Below are positions 15,327 through 23,622 of a stretch of DNA of 45,120 bases, in pieces. The stretch comes from an uncultured Oscillospiraceae bacterium (GTDB taxonomy: Bacteria; Bacillota; Clostridia; Oscillospirales; Oscillospiraceae), in the NCBI GenBank assembly GCA_947631595.1, contig CANRLZ010000011.1:1-45120 (forward strand), read 5' to 3'. Under the pieces are notes generated by a model. It saw only the letters and a list, made by a program, of their open reading frames with translations, was not told the origin of the DNA and ran no database searches. The position numbers and the translations under genes are program-made. The number at the start of each line of letters is the position of its first letter. Position 1 is the stretch's first letter.

Positions 15327-16760
15327 ATGCCCGCTGACGCACCCGCCCGCCGCCGGGGACTGGGGCTGCGCTCCAAGCTGGCGCTGTCCAACATCCTCCT
15401 GGTGGCGATCGTGCTGCTCTTTCTCAACACCTATCCCCTCTTCAGCAGCCAGGAGCTGATCTTCCGCACCAAGCAGACCTCCCTCCAGACCCAGCTCTCC
15501 CTCTTCACCTCCGGCCTCAGCGGCCTGGAGGCGGTCACCCCCGACGGGGCGAGCCAGGTCATGGAGCAGCTCAGCCCCCGCAACCTCACCCAGGTGGTCA
15601 TCACCGACCCCCAGGGCGTGGTGGTCTACGACTCCGACCGCTCCGCGGACACGGTGGGCGCCCCCTGGGACTGGCCGGAACTGTCCCAGGCGCTGACGCG
15701 AAAGGAGGACGTATTCCACTCCGCTTTCCGCGCCGGGGCGTTCCAGAGCCGGGCGGCCGCGCCGGTGACGGCGGGCGGCCAGGTGCTGGGCGGGGTGTGC
15801 CTCTTCGACTACGACGCCGACCAGGGGCAGCTCCTCCTGGGCGTACAGCAAAACCTCCTGCGCGTCTCAGTGGTGGTCTCCGTTCTGGCGGTGGCGGTGA
15901 GTCTGCTCTTGTCCAAGGCCATCACCCGGCGCATCGACCAGCTCCTCCAGGCCATCCGCAGCGTCCGGGAGGGGGAGTACTCCCACCGGGCGCAGGTCTC
16001 CGGCCACGACGAGCTGCGCCAGCTGGCCGACGCCTTCAACCAGATGGCCGACCGGCTGGAGACCACGGAGGAATCCCGCCGCCGCTTCGTCTCCGACGCC
16101 TCCCACGAGCTGAAGACCCCCCTGGCCTCCATCCGCCTGCTCACCGACTCCCTGCTGCAATCGGAAGTTGATCCGGACACCGCCCGGGAGTTCATCGGCG
16201 ACATCGACCAGGAGGCCGGCCGCCTCACCCGCATCACGGAAAAACTGCTCACCCTCACCCGCGTAGACGCCCGCCCGGCGGAGGCGCTGGACTTCGGCCC
16301 CACCGAGATGGCGCCCGTCCTGCGCCGGGCCGCCCATATGCTGGAGCCTCTGGCCGCCCAGAGTGAGGTGGCCATCGCCCTGGAGTTGGAGGACGGCCGC
16401 CTCGCCCCCTGCGGGGAGGACGACCTCTACCAGATCGCCTTTAACCTCATGGAAAACGCCGTGAAGTACAACCTCCCCGGCGGCCGGGTGGAGGTGACCC
16501 TGGCGGGGACGGAGTCGGGCACCGTCCTGCGGGTGGAGGACACCGGCGTGGGGGTGCCCCAGGAGGACCTCTCCCGCATCTTCGACCGCTTCTACCGGGT
16601 GGACAAGGCCAGAAGCCGGGCGGCAGGGGGCACCGGGCTGGGGCTGTCCATCGTCCAGAGTACCGTCCGCCGCCACGGCGGCACCGTCTCCGTCCGCCCC
16701 CGGGAGCCTGGGCCGGGGTCCTGCTTCGTGGTCACCTTCCCCCCGGTGGAGGGCACTTAG
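15327..16760 (+). CDS. Membrane sensor histidine kinase
   Basis: The 477-residue protein has a membrane segment near 18-36, an extracellular sensor domain to about 178, a second membrane segment (179-197), a HAMP domain (197-250), a HisKA domain with phospho-acceptor H260 (SDASHELKTPLAS), and an HATPase domain with the N box at N377, DTGVG at 405-409, FDRFYR at 419-424 and GGTGLGL at 434-440. It is thus a complete orthodox kinase of the PhoR/WalK type. Its ligand is unknown. An AGGAAAGGGGG site precedes the start. The matching response regulator lies two genes upstream, with gpsA between them. Confidence 0.95.
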   Translation: MPADAPARRRGLGLRSKLALSNILLVAIVLLFLNTYPLFSSQELIFRTKQTSLQTQLSLFTSGLSGLEAVTPDGASQVMEQLSPRNLTQVVITDPQGVVVYDSDRSADTVGAPWDWPELSQALTRKEDVFHSAFRAGAFQSRAAAPVTAGGQVLGGVCLFDYDADQGQLLLGVQQNLLRVSVVVSVLAVAVSLLLSKAITRRIDQLLQAIRSVREGEYSHRAQVSGHDELRQLADAFNQMADRLETTEESRRRFVSDASHELKTPLASIRLLTDSLLQSEVDPDTAREFIGDIDQEAGRLTRITEKLLTLTRVDARPAEALDFGPTEMAPVLRRAAHMLEPLAAQSEVAIALELEDGRLAPCGEDDLYQIAFNLMENAVKYNLPGGRVEVTLAGTESGTVLRVEDTGVGVPQEDLSRIFDRFYRVDKARSRAAGGTGLGLSIVQSTVRRHGGTVSVRPREPGPGSCFVVTFPPVEGT

Positions 16761-16791
16761 CGCCCCGGTAGTGGAAAACTTCTAAATTCTC

Positions 16792-16820
16792 TTGTAAATC
16801 TCCGCGCTTTGTAGTAGAAT
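16792..16820 (+). promoter_or_regulatory. Promoter of the 127-residue coiled-coil protein gene
   Basis: TTGTAA (16792-16797), a 17-base spacer, and TAGAAT (16815-16820). It lies just after the histidine kinase stop, so the small gene downstream can be expressed independently. Confidence 0.7.
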
Positions 16821-16865
16821 ATTCCCAGAGCATTTCCCACTATAACCGAACAGGAGGCTAAATCT

Positions 16866-17249
16866 ATGGATTTCGACGCCATCATGTCCAAGATCAGCGC
16901 CGCGGCGCAGACCGGCATGGCTAAGGCCAAGGACCTCACCGAGATCGCCAAGCTGAAGGTGAACTCCGCCGCCGAGCAGGAGGCCATCCGCAAGGCGTAC
17001 ACCGAGATCGGCAAGCTCTACTTCGCCCAGAACGGCGCCGACCCCGACCCCACCTTTGCCGAGCTGTGCGCCAAGATCGCCGAGCACCAGGAGAAGATCG
17101 CCTACAACGACCAGCGCATCGCCGACATCAAGCTCTCCGACGACATCTCCGACGACGACATCGAGGCCGTCGCCGCCCAGTTCAACGACCTGGCGGAAGA
17201 GGACGAGGCGCCCGCGGAGGACGCCCCCGCCGACCCTCCCCAGGAGTAA
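16866..17249 (+). CDS. Small helical protein of unknown function, coiled-coil type
   Basis: The 127-residue product is soluble. Residues 1-60 resemble the N-terminal part of small Firmicutes proteins that often carry a zinc ribbon afterwards (AAQTGMAKAKDLTEIAKLKVN... AYTEIGKLYF). Here the C-terminal part has no cysteines and is instead a charged helix and an acidic, Pro/Ala-rich tail. It probably forms a coiled coil. No enzymatic motif is visible. ACAGGAGGC precedes the ATG. The gene is monocistronic, with its own promoter and a strong terminator shared with the converging ABC transporter operon. Confidence 0.75.
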   Translation: MDFDAIMSKISAAAQTGMAKAKDLTEIAKLKVNSAAEQEAIRKAYTEIGKLYFAQNGADPDPTFAELCAKIAEHQEKIAYNDQRIADIKLSDDISDDDIEAVAAQFNDLAEEDEAPAEDAPADPPQE

Positions 17250-17269
17250 GCCCCCACATAGGCTAATCG

Positions 17270-17309
17270 AAAAGCGAGACCCGGTTTTTCGGCCGGGTCT
17301 CGCTTTTTT
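17270..17309. terminator. Bidirectional terminator
   Basis: A fourteen-pair stem (17271-17284 with 17293-17306) is followed by six T on the plus strand and by CTTTTCG on the minus strand. It serves both the small-protein gene and the converging ABC transporter operon. Confidence 0.9.
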
Positions 17310-17324
17310 GTGGGGGTATGCGAC

Positions 17325-17846
17325 TTATAAGGTGAGAACGCGGTCCGCCCAGCGCTCCAGCTCCGGGCTGTGGCCGGTCATCACCACGGGCTTGCCAAGG
17401 CCCAGAATACGCTCCAAAATGCGCTCCTGCCGGGGCAGGTCCACCCCGGCAAAAGGCTCGTCCAGAAAGAGCCGGACGCTGGGCAGGGCCAAGCACCGCC
17501 CCAGGGCCAGCCGCCGGGCCATACCGCCGGAGAGCTGGGCGGGGTAGGATCGCTCCTCCCCGGTCAGCTCCACCAGCTCCAGCCAGCGGGCGGCCTCCCC
17601 CCGGTCGGGCGGGCGCATCACGTCGGTGAGGTGCTGCTCCGCCGTGCGCCAGGGGAGCAGGCGGTTTTCCTGGAAGAGAAAGGCGCTGCCGCCGGGGTAG
17701 GCGTCAAAGAGCGCCCGGAGGAGGGTGGTCTTCCCCACCCCGGACGGCCCGGCCAGTAGGGTCAGACCCTCGTCGGGGACGGTGAAATCCCGGTGGTCGA
17801 AGACCACCTTGTCCCCGAAGCGGACGGTGAGGTCACGCAACTCCAT
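17325..17846 (-). CDS. ABC transporter ATP-binding protein (SsuB/TauB-like, compact)
   Basis: The 173-residue protein contains every ABC ATPase motif: Walker A GPSGVGKT near residues 33-40, a Q loop (FLFQENRLLPW), the signature LSGGMARRLALGRCLALP, Walker B VRLFLDEPFAGVD and the switch His in VMTGHSPE. It is clearly shorter than the usual 240-260 residues of nitrate/sulfonate/taurine importers, mainly because the regions between motifs and the C-terminal extension are reduced. I chose the ATG at 17846, which has GAGGAGG seven bases upstream; the frame remains open further but overlaps the permease gene. The start overlaps the permease stop by 14 bases. Energises uptake by the adjacent permease. 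Confidence 0.9.
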   Translation of the reverse strand: MELRDLTVRFGDKVVFDHRDFTVPDEGLTLLAGPSGVGKTTLLRALFDAYPGGSAFLFQENRLLPWRTAEQHLTDVMRPPDRGEAARWLELVELTGEERSYPAQLSGGMARRLALGRCLALPSVRLFLDEPFAGVDLPRQERILERILGLGKPVVMTGHSPELERWADRVLTL

Positions 17847-18606
17847 CCCGGCGCCTCCTCTCCTTCCCGTCCCAGCGCTTCCACACACCGCCCAGCGCCC
17901 ACTCCACCCCAAAGGACAGGCAGACCACCACCGCCGTCCAGGCGAAGAGGTCGGCGGTCTCCATGGCCAGTTTGGCGTTGTAGACCTGGGTGCCCAGCGC
18001 CCACCGGGGGCGGCACAGCACCTCCGCCGCGACCCCGGCCTTCCAGGCCAGGCCCAGGGCGGTCCGGCACCCCGCCCCAAAGGCGGGGGCGGCCCAGGGC
18101 AGGCAGATGAGCCGCCAGGTCTTGGCCTTGGACATCCCGTAGGCCCGCGCCATCTCCAGCAGCTTGGGGTCCACGCTGTCCAGGGCCTGGGCGGTGGCCG
18201 ACCAGACCACCGGCGCGGACATGAGCGCGGCGATCACCACCGGCACCCAGCCGGCGGTACACCACAGCCAGATAAGCAGGATGAAGGAGGCCACAGGGGT
18301 GGCCCGGACGATCTTCATCACCGGGGTGCAGAGCCAGTCCACCGGCGCCCACCAGCGGCTCGCCCCGGCCACCAGGCCGCCGATGGCCGCGCCCAGGGCG
18401 CCGCCCAAAAAGACCCGGCCCAGGGTGGTGAGCGCCGCGCGCCAAAAGCCCGCGGTGGGGCAGAGCTGGACCAGGCGGCACAGCACCTGCCACGGCCCAG
18501 GCAGCAGCAGCTCCAGCCCCACCCTCATGGCCAGGAGCTGCCACAGCCCCAGCCACACCGCCAGGGGCAGCAGCACCCGGGCCAGGGCCTTCCTCCAGCG
18601 CGTCAT
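17833..18606 (-). CDS. ABC transporter permease (SsuC/TauC-like)
   Basis: The 257-residue protein has about six hydrophobic segments and the EAA-type loop of binding-protein-dependent permeases (LEMARAYGMSKAKTWRLICLPWAAPAF). It belongs to the nitrate/sulfonate/taurine importer family by its overall pattern. Its ATG directly follows the stop codon of the binding-protein gene (TAAATG), and its 3' end overlaps the ATPase start, so the three genes form a tightly coupled operon. The substrate cannot be read from the permease. Confidence 0.9.
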   Translation of the reverse strand: MTRWRKALARVLLPLAVWLGLWQLLAMRVGLELLLPGPWQVLCRLVQLCPTAGFWRAALTTLGRVFLGGALGAAIGGLVAGASRWWAPVDWLCTPVMKIVRATPVASFILLIWLWCTAGWVPVVIAALMSAPVVWSATAQALDSVDPKLLEMARAYGMSKAKTWRLICLPWAAPAFGAGCRTALGLAWKAGVAAEVLCRPRWALGTQVYNAKLAMETADLFAWTAVVVCLSFGVEWALGGVWKRWDGKERRRRDGVA

Positions 18607-19680
18607 TTACCGGCCCAGGAAGTAGAAGGCGTCGTCGGGGATGGCGCCGCCGATGGAGGCGGGGTCGGCGTCACAGAGGACGCTGTAATAGCCCTGGATG
18701 GTGTCCCGCATCTCCGTGCCGGTGATGCAGACCAGGTTGCACTGGGGGATGGCCTTGACGGCGACGCCCTCCGAGGGGGCGATGCCGTAGTCCGCCACCA
18801 GCTTGGCGGGGTTGGCGTTGTCAGACAGGGCCAAATTCGCGGGGTCGGCCATGTAGGCGATGGACGCGGCGTACTCGTCCAGGAACGCCTCCACCGCCTC
18901 GGGATTCTCCTGGGCGAACTGGGTGCGCACCACCACGCAGCCCATGGTGAGCTGGCTGCCGTTTTTCAGGGCGTCCCACTCGTCGGAGAGGCTGATGTAG
19001 CTCTTCACAGCCCCCTCGCTCTTGGCCTCCAGGGCGGTGGCGGCGGGCACGGGGAGCATACAGTAGTCCGCCTCCCCCTGGAGCATGGCCACGTTCACCT
19101 CATCGGCGGTGCCCCAGACCACGTTCACGTCCGTCTCCGGGTCCAGGCCGTTCTCGCTCAACAGGTAGTTCAGGGCGTACTGGGGGTTGGCACCCTGGCC
19201 GGTGGCGTAGAGGGTCTTGCCCCGGAGGTCGCCCAGGTACTGGATGGGTTGGTCGGCGGGGCCGAGGATGTAGAGCACGCCCAGGGTGTTCAGGGCCAGG
19301 AGCTGGATGGAGCCGGACTTGTTGTAGAGGGTGGCGGCCACGTTGGTGGCGATGGCGGCGATGTCAAAGTCGCCGTTGGTGAGGCCGGCCATCACCTGCT
19401 GGTTGTCGGTACAGACGGTGTAGGTATAGTGGTTGACGCTCTCCCCGGCGTCGCTGTCGTACAGGAGCTTGGCCGCGCCCACGCCGGTGGGGCCGGAGAG
19501 GACCGCCAGGTTCACCTCCGCCCCGGCGGCGGGCTGGGCGGACGTCTCAGCGGGCTGCTCCGAGACAGCCGCTTCGCTCTCGGCGGGCGCCTCCGTCCCG
19601 GCGGCGGGCTTGGAGCCGCAGCCGACCAGCAGGCCCAGGGTGAGGGCGAGGACGAGCAGGATGGTCAGTGTCTTCTTCAT
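18607..19680 (-). CDS. ABC transporter substrate-binding lipoprotein (NMT1/SsuA-like)
   Basis: The 357-residue product has a lipoprotein signal: a hydrophobic core after MKKTL and the lipobox LVGC with Cys21, so it is anchored outside the membrane. After a low-complexity Ala/Glu/Pro linker there is a type II periplasmic-binding fold of the NMT1 family (COG0715), with TNGDFDIAAIATNVAA and the LRGKTLYATGQGAN motif. Such proteins bind nitrate, sulfonates, taurine or thiamine precursors; this sequence alone does not decide between them. TTAAGGAGGAG precedes the ATG. I rejected the longer frame to 19827, which crosses the promoter. It is the first gene of the three-gene importer operon. Confidence 0.88.
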   Translation of the reverse strand: MKKTLTILLVLALTLGLLVGCGSKPAAGTEAPAESEAAVSEQPAETSAQPAAGAEVNLAVLSGPTGVGAAKLLYDSDAGESVNHYTYTVCTDNQQVMAGLTNGDFDIAAIATNVAATLYNKSGSIQLLALNTLGVLYILGPADQPIQYLGDLRGKTLYATGQGANPQYALNYLLSENGLDPETDVNVVWGTADEVNVAMLQGEADYCMLPVPAATALEAKSEGAVKSYISLSDEWDALKNGSQLTMGCVVVRTQFAQENPEAVEAFLDEYAASIAYMADPANLALSDNANPAKLVADYGIAPSEGVAVKAIPQCNLVCITGTEMRDTIQGYYSVLCDADPASIGGAIPDDAFYFLGR

Positions 19681-19714
19681 TGGGTTCTCCTCCTTAACGA
19701 TTGGACATGTTTCA

Positions 19715-19743
19715 AGGATATCCCACCCCACGGCCTTTGTCAA
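19715..19743 (-). promoter_or_regulatory. Promoter of the ABC importer operon
   Basis: Minus strand TTGACA (19738-19743), a 17-base spacer, and TATCCT (19715-19720). The -35 box is perfect and the -10 weaker. Confidence 0.65.
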
Positions 19744-19802
19744 GCCCGGTGTGGACCGAGGCCGGGGCGGGCGCATAGGATAGAGACGAGGAGGGTCCAC
19801 AC

Positions 19803-20069
19803 ATGGCTGAAAACACCTGTCACGCACGCTGTTGCCAGGCGGCGCGTCTGCGCGTCCGCCAGGCGCTGGAGAACACCCCCATGAACCGGGTCAGCGCCCC
19901 GGCCCAGACCGCCGGGGAGACTTCCTGCGCCTGCCCCTGCCGCGCCGCCCAGATCGCCGCGCTGCTGGAGGAGCAGACCCAGCTGCTCTACGACATCCTG
20001 GGGGCGGTGAATTCCCTCACCGCCGCCCAGTTGGCCGCCGGTCAGTCGTCCGGCGGAGCCGTCCGCTAG
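19803..20069 (+). CDS. Small cysteine-containing protein, unknown
   Basis: The 88-residue product has a Cys-rich start (C6, C10, C11) and a second cluster reading SCACPCRAAQ near residues 41-50, followed by an Ala/Leu-rich helix. The spacing could bind a metal, but I recognise no family. GACGAGGAGGGTCC precedes the ATG. It is followed by a strong hairpin at 20075. No signal peptide or membrane segment is apparent. It is divergent from the ABC importer and converges with the DUF1540 gene, another small Cys-rich protein. Confidence 0.6.
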   Translation: MAENTCHARCCQAARLRVRQALENTPMNRVSAPAQTAGETSCACPCRAAQIAALLEEQTQLLYDILGAVNSLTAAQLAAGQSSGGAVR

Positions 20070-20074
20070 ACGCG

Positions 20075-20118
20075 GCGACGCCCCCGGCGGAACTTTCTCC
20101 GCCGGGGGCGTCGCTGTT
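20075..20118. terminator. Hairpin between two converging small genes
   Basis: GCGACGCCCCCGGCGGA pairs perfectly with TCCGCCGGGGGCGTCGC around a short loop (20075-20114). The following T tract is poor on both strands, so termination efficiency is uncertain. Confidence 0.6.
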
Positions 20119-20130
20119 CGCGGGGGGAGG

Positions 20131-20328
20131 TTACTTCCCGCCGACGGTGCCCCGCTGCCCCAGGTCGAAGGACGCGCACTGGGTCTGCTCGCTCTGGGCC
20201 ACGCTGGGGTCGCAGCAGCCCACCTGGATGGCCCGCAGAGAGCAGTAGTCCTTGTCCCCGCAGTGGTGGGCGCAGCTCACCACGGAACACTGGATGGCCT
20301 GGTTCACCTTGTCGTCGCCGTTGTTCAT
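20131..20328 (-). CDS. DUF1540 family cysteine-rich protein
   Basis: The 65-residue protein matches the DUF1540 pattern common in Clostridia and Bacilli: IQCSVVSCAHHCGDKDYCSLRAIQVG, then CC and a closing TQCASF. The conserved cysteines suggest a small metal-binding domain. The function of the family is unknown; no transport signal is seen. I chose the second ATG (20328), nine bases after AAGGAG, since the first (20337) abuts the ribosome binding site. Confidence 0.75.
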   Translation of the reverse strand: MNNGDDKVNQAIQCSVVSCAHHCGDKDYCSLRAIQVGCCDPSVAQSEQTQCASFDLGQRGTVGGK

Positions 20329-20443
20329 GCCACACATCTCCTTTCGCCCCGGTAGTATGCGCCGCCGGCCGCCGCCCTATACCCCAGGTGGTCAATTTTT
20401 CCGCCGGGCGCATACACTTGGGTTAGAAAGGATGTGTGTTTGG

Positions 20444-20656
20444 ATGGACCTGCGCAATCGGAAGATCACCATCGGCGAAATTTTGGACCGGCCGGACGCC
20501 CGCGCCATATTGACCCGCCGGTTCCCCCTGGTGTTCAAAAAAAGCTACTCCCCCGTGGCCAAGACGGTGACGCTGGAGCAGCTTTTGGCCCTGGTGGGCG
20601 GCTTTCTCCCCCAGCGGCTGGTGGCGGACACCCTCCGGGACCTGGAGCGGCTCTGA
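20444..20656 (+). CDS. Small helical protein, unknown
   Basis: The 70-residue product reads as a small helical domain with [17 protein letters not shown] at its start and [14 protein letters not shown] in the middle. This pattern resembles short helical domains found alone or at the C-terminus of some clostridial glycosidases; I do not assign a function. AAAGGA lies eleven bases before the ATG at 20444; an upstream in-frame ATG at 20432 overlaps the ribosome binding site. It is followed by a clear terminator. Confidence 0.65.
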   Translation: MDLRNRKITIGEILDRPDARAILTRRFPLVFKKSYSPVAKTVTLEQLLALVGGFLPQRLVADTLRDLERL

Positions 20657-20667
20657 GCGGACAAAAA

Positions 20668-20700
20668 CGGCTCCACGCCCGCGGGCGTGGAGCCGCTTTT
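20668..20700. terminator. Bidirectional terminator between a small gene and pyrE
   Basis: CGGCTCCACGCC pairs perfectly with GGCGTGGAGCCG across a four-base loop; TTTT follows on the plus strand and TTTTTG on the minus strand. It ends both the small helical protein gene and pyrE. Confidence 0.9.
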
Positions 20701-20708
20701 CGCGAAAG

Positions 20709-21380
20709 TCAGGCGCCGTACTGGGCCAGATACCCCTCCATGGCCTCCCGGCGGGCGTCGTCCAGCACCACCTTGCCGTCGACGGGTTTGTTGTGCAGGG
20801 TCTCGATGATCTCCCGGACGGTGACGATGGGGTGGACGGCGATGCCGTAGCTCTCCCGCAGCTCGTCCAGGGTGGTCTTCTCCCCGGTGCCCCGCTCCAT
20901 GCGGTCCACGCTGACGAAGAGGTGGGTCACCTCCACCTGGCGGCCCAGCCCCTCGAAGAAGGCCAGGCTCTCCCGCACGGCGGTGCCGGCGGTGACCACG
21001 TCCTCGATGATGGCCACCTTGTCCCCGTCCTGGACCTGGTAGCCCACCAGGGCGCCGCCCTCGCCGTGGTCCTTGGCCTCCTTGCGGTTGAAGCAGTAGG
21101 GCAGGTCCCGGTCGTAGAGGCGGTAGAGGCTGGCGGCGGTGGTGGTGGCAAGGGGGATACCCTTATAGGCCGGGCCGAAGAGACAGGAGACGCCGTCGGG
21201 GGCGTGCTCCTGGACGCAGGCGGCGTAGTAGTCCCCCAGCCGCGCCACCTGGGCGCCGGTCTTGTAGTTGCCGGTGTTCACAAAGTAAGGGGTCTTGCGG
21301 CCCGACTTGGTGGTGAAGTCCCCGAAGGTCAGCACCCCGGAGCGCACCATAAAGGTGATAAAGTCCTCTTTATATCCCAT
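20709..21380 (-). CDS. pyrE: Orotate phosphoribosyltransferase
   Basis: The 223-residue protein has the canonical OPRT pattern: [18 protein letters not shown] near the start, [26 protein letters not shown], and the PRPP-binding loop [13 protein letters not shown] with its two acidic residues. It makes orotidine 5'-phosphate from orotate and PRPP in pyrimidine synthesis. CCAAGGAGGAGACGAG precedes the ATG. It is not with other pyr genes here. It is divergent from uvrB, and their promoters lie back to back. Confidence 0.97.
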   Translation of the reverse strand: MGYKEDFITFMVRSGVLTFGDFTTKSGRKTPYFVNTGNYKTGAQVARLGDYYAACVQEHAPDGVSCLFGPAYKGIPLATTTAASLYRLYDRDLPYCFNRKEAKDHGEGGALVGYQVQDGDKVAIIEDVVTAGTAVRESLAFFEGLGRQVEVTHLFVSVDRMERGTGEKTTLDELRESYGIAVHPIVTVREIIETLHNKPVDGKVVLDDARREAMEGYLAQYGA

Positions 21381-21407
21381 CTCGTCTCCTCCTTGGTCGT
21401 TTGCTCT

Positions 21408-21436
21408 ATCTTATCCTATCCCGGTTGCAAAGTCAA
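21408..21436 (-). promoter_or_regulatory. Promoter of pyrE
   Basis: Minus strand TTGACT (21431-21436), a 17-base spacer, and TAAGAT (21408-21413). Its -35 box directly abuts that of uvrB on the opposite strand. No PyrR attenuator-like structure is visible in the short leader. Confidence 0.75.
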
Positions 21437-21453
21437 CGGCGATGTGGTATATT
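21425..21453 (+). promoter_or_regulatory. Promoter of uvrB
   Basis: TTGCAA (21425-21430), a 17-base spacer ending in TGG, and TATATT (21448-21453). Just after it comes AACAAACGTGCGAG, which does not match the GAACN4GTTC LexA box of Firmicutes well. Confidence 0.75.
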
Positions 21454-21488
21454 GCAAGAACAAACGTGCGAGAGGAGGGGGAGGACGG

Positions 21489-23459
21489 ATGCCGGAGTTT
21501 AAGGTCGTGTCTCCCTACCAGCCCGCGGGGGATCAGCCCCAGGCCATCGAGGCCCTGGCCCAGGGGGTGCTCAACGGCCTGGACGAGCAGACCCTGCTGG
21601 GAGTCACCGGCTCGGGGAAGACCTTCACCATGGCCAAGGTCATCGAGCGGGTGCAGCGCCCTACCCTGGTGCTGGCCCACAACAAGATCCTGGCCGCCCA
21701 GCTGTGCGCGGAGTTCAAGGAGTTTTTCCCGGAAAACGCGGTGGAATATTTCGTCTCCTACTACGACTACTACCAGCCGGAGGCCTACATCCCCCACACC
21801 GACACGTACATCGAGAAGGACTCCTCGGTGAACGACGAGATCGACCGCCTCCGCCTGTCCGCCACCGCCTCCCTCATCGAGCGGCGGGACGTGATCGTGG
21901 TCAGCTCGGTGAGCTGTATCTACGGCCTGGGGGAGCCGGACGACTACGCCAACATGATGATCCCCCTGCGGGTGGGCCAGGAGCTGAAGCGGGAGGAGCT
22001 GATGGCCCGGCTCATCGAGGACCGCTACCAGCGCAACGACATCGCCTTTGAGCGCAATATGTTCCGGGTGCGGGGGGACACCATTGAAATTTTCCCCGCC
22101 TACTGGCGGGACAGCGCCGTGCGGGTGGAGTTCTTCGGGGACGAGATCGACCGCCTCAGCGAGATCAACGTGGTCACCGGTATGCCCATCCGGCGGCTGG
22201 AACACATCCCCATCTACCCCGCCAGCCACTACATCACCCCCAAGGAGAAGCTGGCCGCCGCCATCGGGGAAATTTACAAAGAGATGGAGGCCCAGGTGGC
22301 CTTTTTCGAGGCCAACAACAAGCTGGTGGAGGCCCAGCGGCTCAAACAGCGCACCATGTACGACATTGAGATGCTCCAGGAGCTGGGCTACTGCTCCGGC
22401 ATCGAGAACTACTCCCGAGTGCTGGCCGGCCGGCCGGCGGGGTCGCCCCCTATGACGCTGCTGGACTACTTCCCCAAGGACTTTCTCCTGTTCATCGACG
22501 AGAGCCACGTCACCCTCCCCCAGGTCCGGGCGATGTACAACGGCGACCGCGCCCGGAAAACCGCCCTGGTGGACTACGGCTTCCGCCTGCCCTGCGCCTA
22601 CGACAACCGGCCCTTGAAATTCGACGAGTTTGAAGGGCGGCTCAACCAGGTCATCTACGTCTCCGCCACCCCCGGGGAGTACGAGCGGGAGCGCTCCGGC
22701 CAGATCGTGGAGCAGGTCATCCGCCCCACCGGCCTGCTGGACCCCCAGGTGGACGTGCGCCCGGTGGACGGGCAGATCGACGACCTCATCGGCGAGATCA
22801 ACGCCCGTGTGGAGCGGGACGAGCGGGTGCTGGTCACCACCCTCACCAAAAAGATGGCCGAGGACCTGACCGCCTACCTCCAGGGGGTGGGCATCAAGGT
22901 CCGCTACCTCCACCACGATATCGACACCATGGAGCGCCAGGAGATCGTCCGGGACCTGCGCCTGGGGGTGTTCCACGTCATCGTGGGCATCAACCTTCTG
23001 CGGGAGGGGCTGGACCTGCCGGAGGTGAGTCTGGTGGCCATCCTGGACGCGGACAAGGAGGGCTTCTTGCGCTCCGAGACGTCCCTGATCCAGACCATCG
23101 GCCGGGCCGCCCGGAACGCCAACGGCCTGGTGGTGATGTACGCCGACGCGGTGACCCCCTCCATGGCCGCCGCCATCGGCGAGACCCGGCGCCGCCGGGA
23201 GAAGCAGGACGCTTTCAACCGCGCCCACGGCATCGTGCCCAAGACGGTGGTGAAGAGCGTCCGGGAGGTGCTCAACCTGGCCGAGGACGAGACAGAGGCC
23301 GTCCGGGCCGCCCGGCTGAAGGGCAAGCTGTCCCGGGCCGAGCGGGATAAGCTGGTGGAGAAGCTGGAGCGGGAGATGCGCGACGCCTCCAAGCGGTTGG
23401 AGTTCGAGTACGCCGCCGTGCTCCGGGACCAGATCATCGAACTCAAGGGGCAGGGCTGA
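21489..23459 (+). CDS. uvrB: Excinuclease ABC subunit B
   Basis: The 656-residue protein is a full-length UvrB: GVTGSGKT Walker A near 38-45, the beta-hairpin region with [10 protein letters not shown], the DESHVTLPQ helicase motif [11 protein letters not shown], and a C-terminal UVR domain ([20 protein letters not shown]) that contacts UvrC. UvrB verifies DNA damage after UvrA loading and recruits UvrC for incision. The start with GAGGAGGGGGAGG at 21489 gives the standard N-terminus; upstream open frame has no support. uvrA and uvrC are not in the window; in many Firmicutes uvrB precedes uvrA directly. Confidence 0.98.
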   Translation: MPEFKVVSPYQPAGDQPQAIEALAQGVLNGLDEQTLLGVTGSGKTFTMAKVIERVQRPTLVLAHNKILAAQLCAEFKEFFPENAVEYFVSYYDYYQPEAYIPHTDTYIEKDSSVNDEIDRLRLSATASLIERRDVIVVSSVSCIYGLGEPDDYANMMIPLRVGQELKREELMARLIEDRYQRNDIAFERNMFRVRGDTIEIFPAYWRDSAVRVEFFGDEIDRLSEINVVTGMPIRRLEHIPIYPASHYITPKEKLAAAIGEIYKEMEAQVAFFEANNKLVEAQRLKQRTMYDIEMLQELGYCSGIENYSRVLAGRPAGSPPMTLLDYFPKDFLLFIDESHVTLPQVRAMYNGDRARKTALVDYGFRLPCAYDNRPLKFDEFEGRLNQVIYVSATPGEYERERSGQIVEQVIRPTGLLDPQVDVRPVDGQIDDLIGEINARVERDERVLVTTLTKKMAEDLTAYLQGVGIKVRYLHHDIDTMERQEIVRDLRLGVFHVIVGINLLREGLDLPEVSLVAILDADKEGFLRSETSLIQTIGRAARNANGLVVMYADAVTPSMAAAIGETRRRREKQDAFNRAHGIVPKTVVKSVREVLNLAEDETEAVRAARLKGKLSRAERDKLVEKLEREMRDASKRLEFEYAAVLRDQIIELKGQG

Positions 23460-23498
23460 GGAACGCCGGAAAATTTTTACATCCGGGCAAATTGGCCC

Positions 23499-23527
23499 TT
23501 GCAAAACGCGGGCCGGGGTGGTATAAT
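23499..23527 (+). promoter_or_regulatory. Promoter of the PRTase-like gene
   Basis: TTGCAA (23499-23504), a 17-base spacer ending in TGG, and TATAAT (23522-23527). It lies between uvrB and the PRTase-like gene, giving a leader of about 90 bases. Confidence 0.85.
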
Positions 23528-23622
23528 CGTTTTCACCAAAAACCGGTGGGCTTGCGCCGGAAAAACCGGGCGGTTTGCACAGTTTTTCCACCCCTCTCAC
23601 CGGAAAACAGGAGGCGTTTTCC

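Noticed and set aside
21454-21488. Possible LexA box upstream of uvrB
   Set aside because: AACAAACGTGCG does not match the Firmicutes SOS consensus GAAC-N4-GTTC in either half site.
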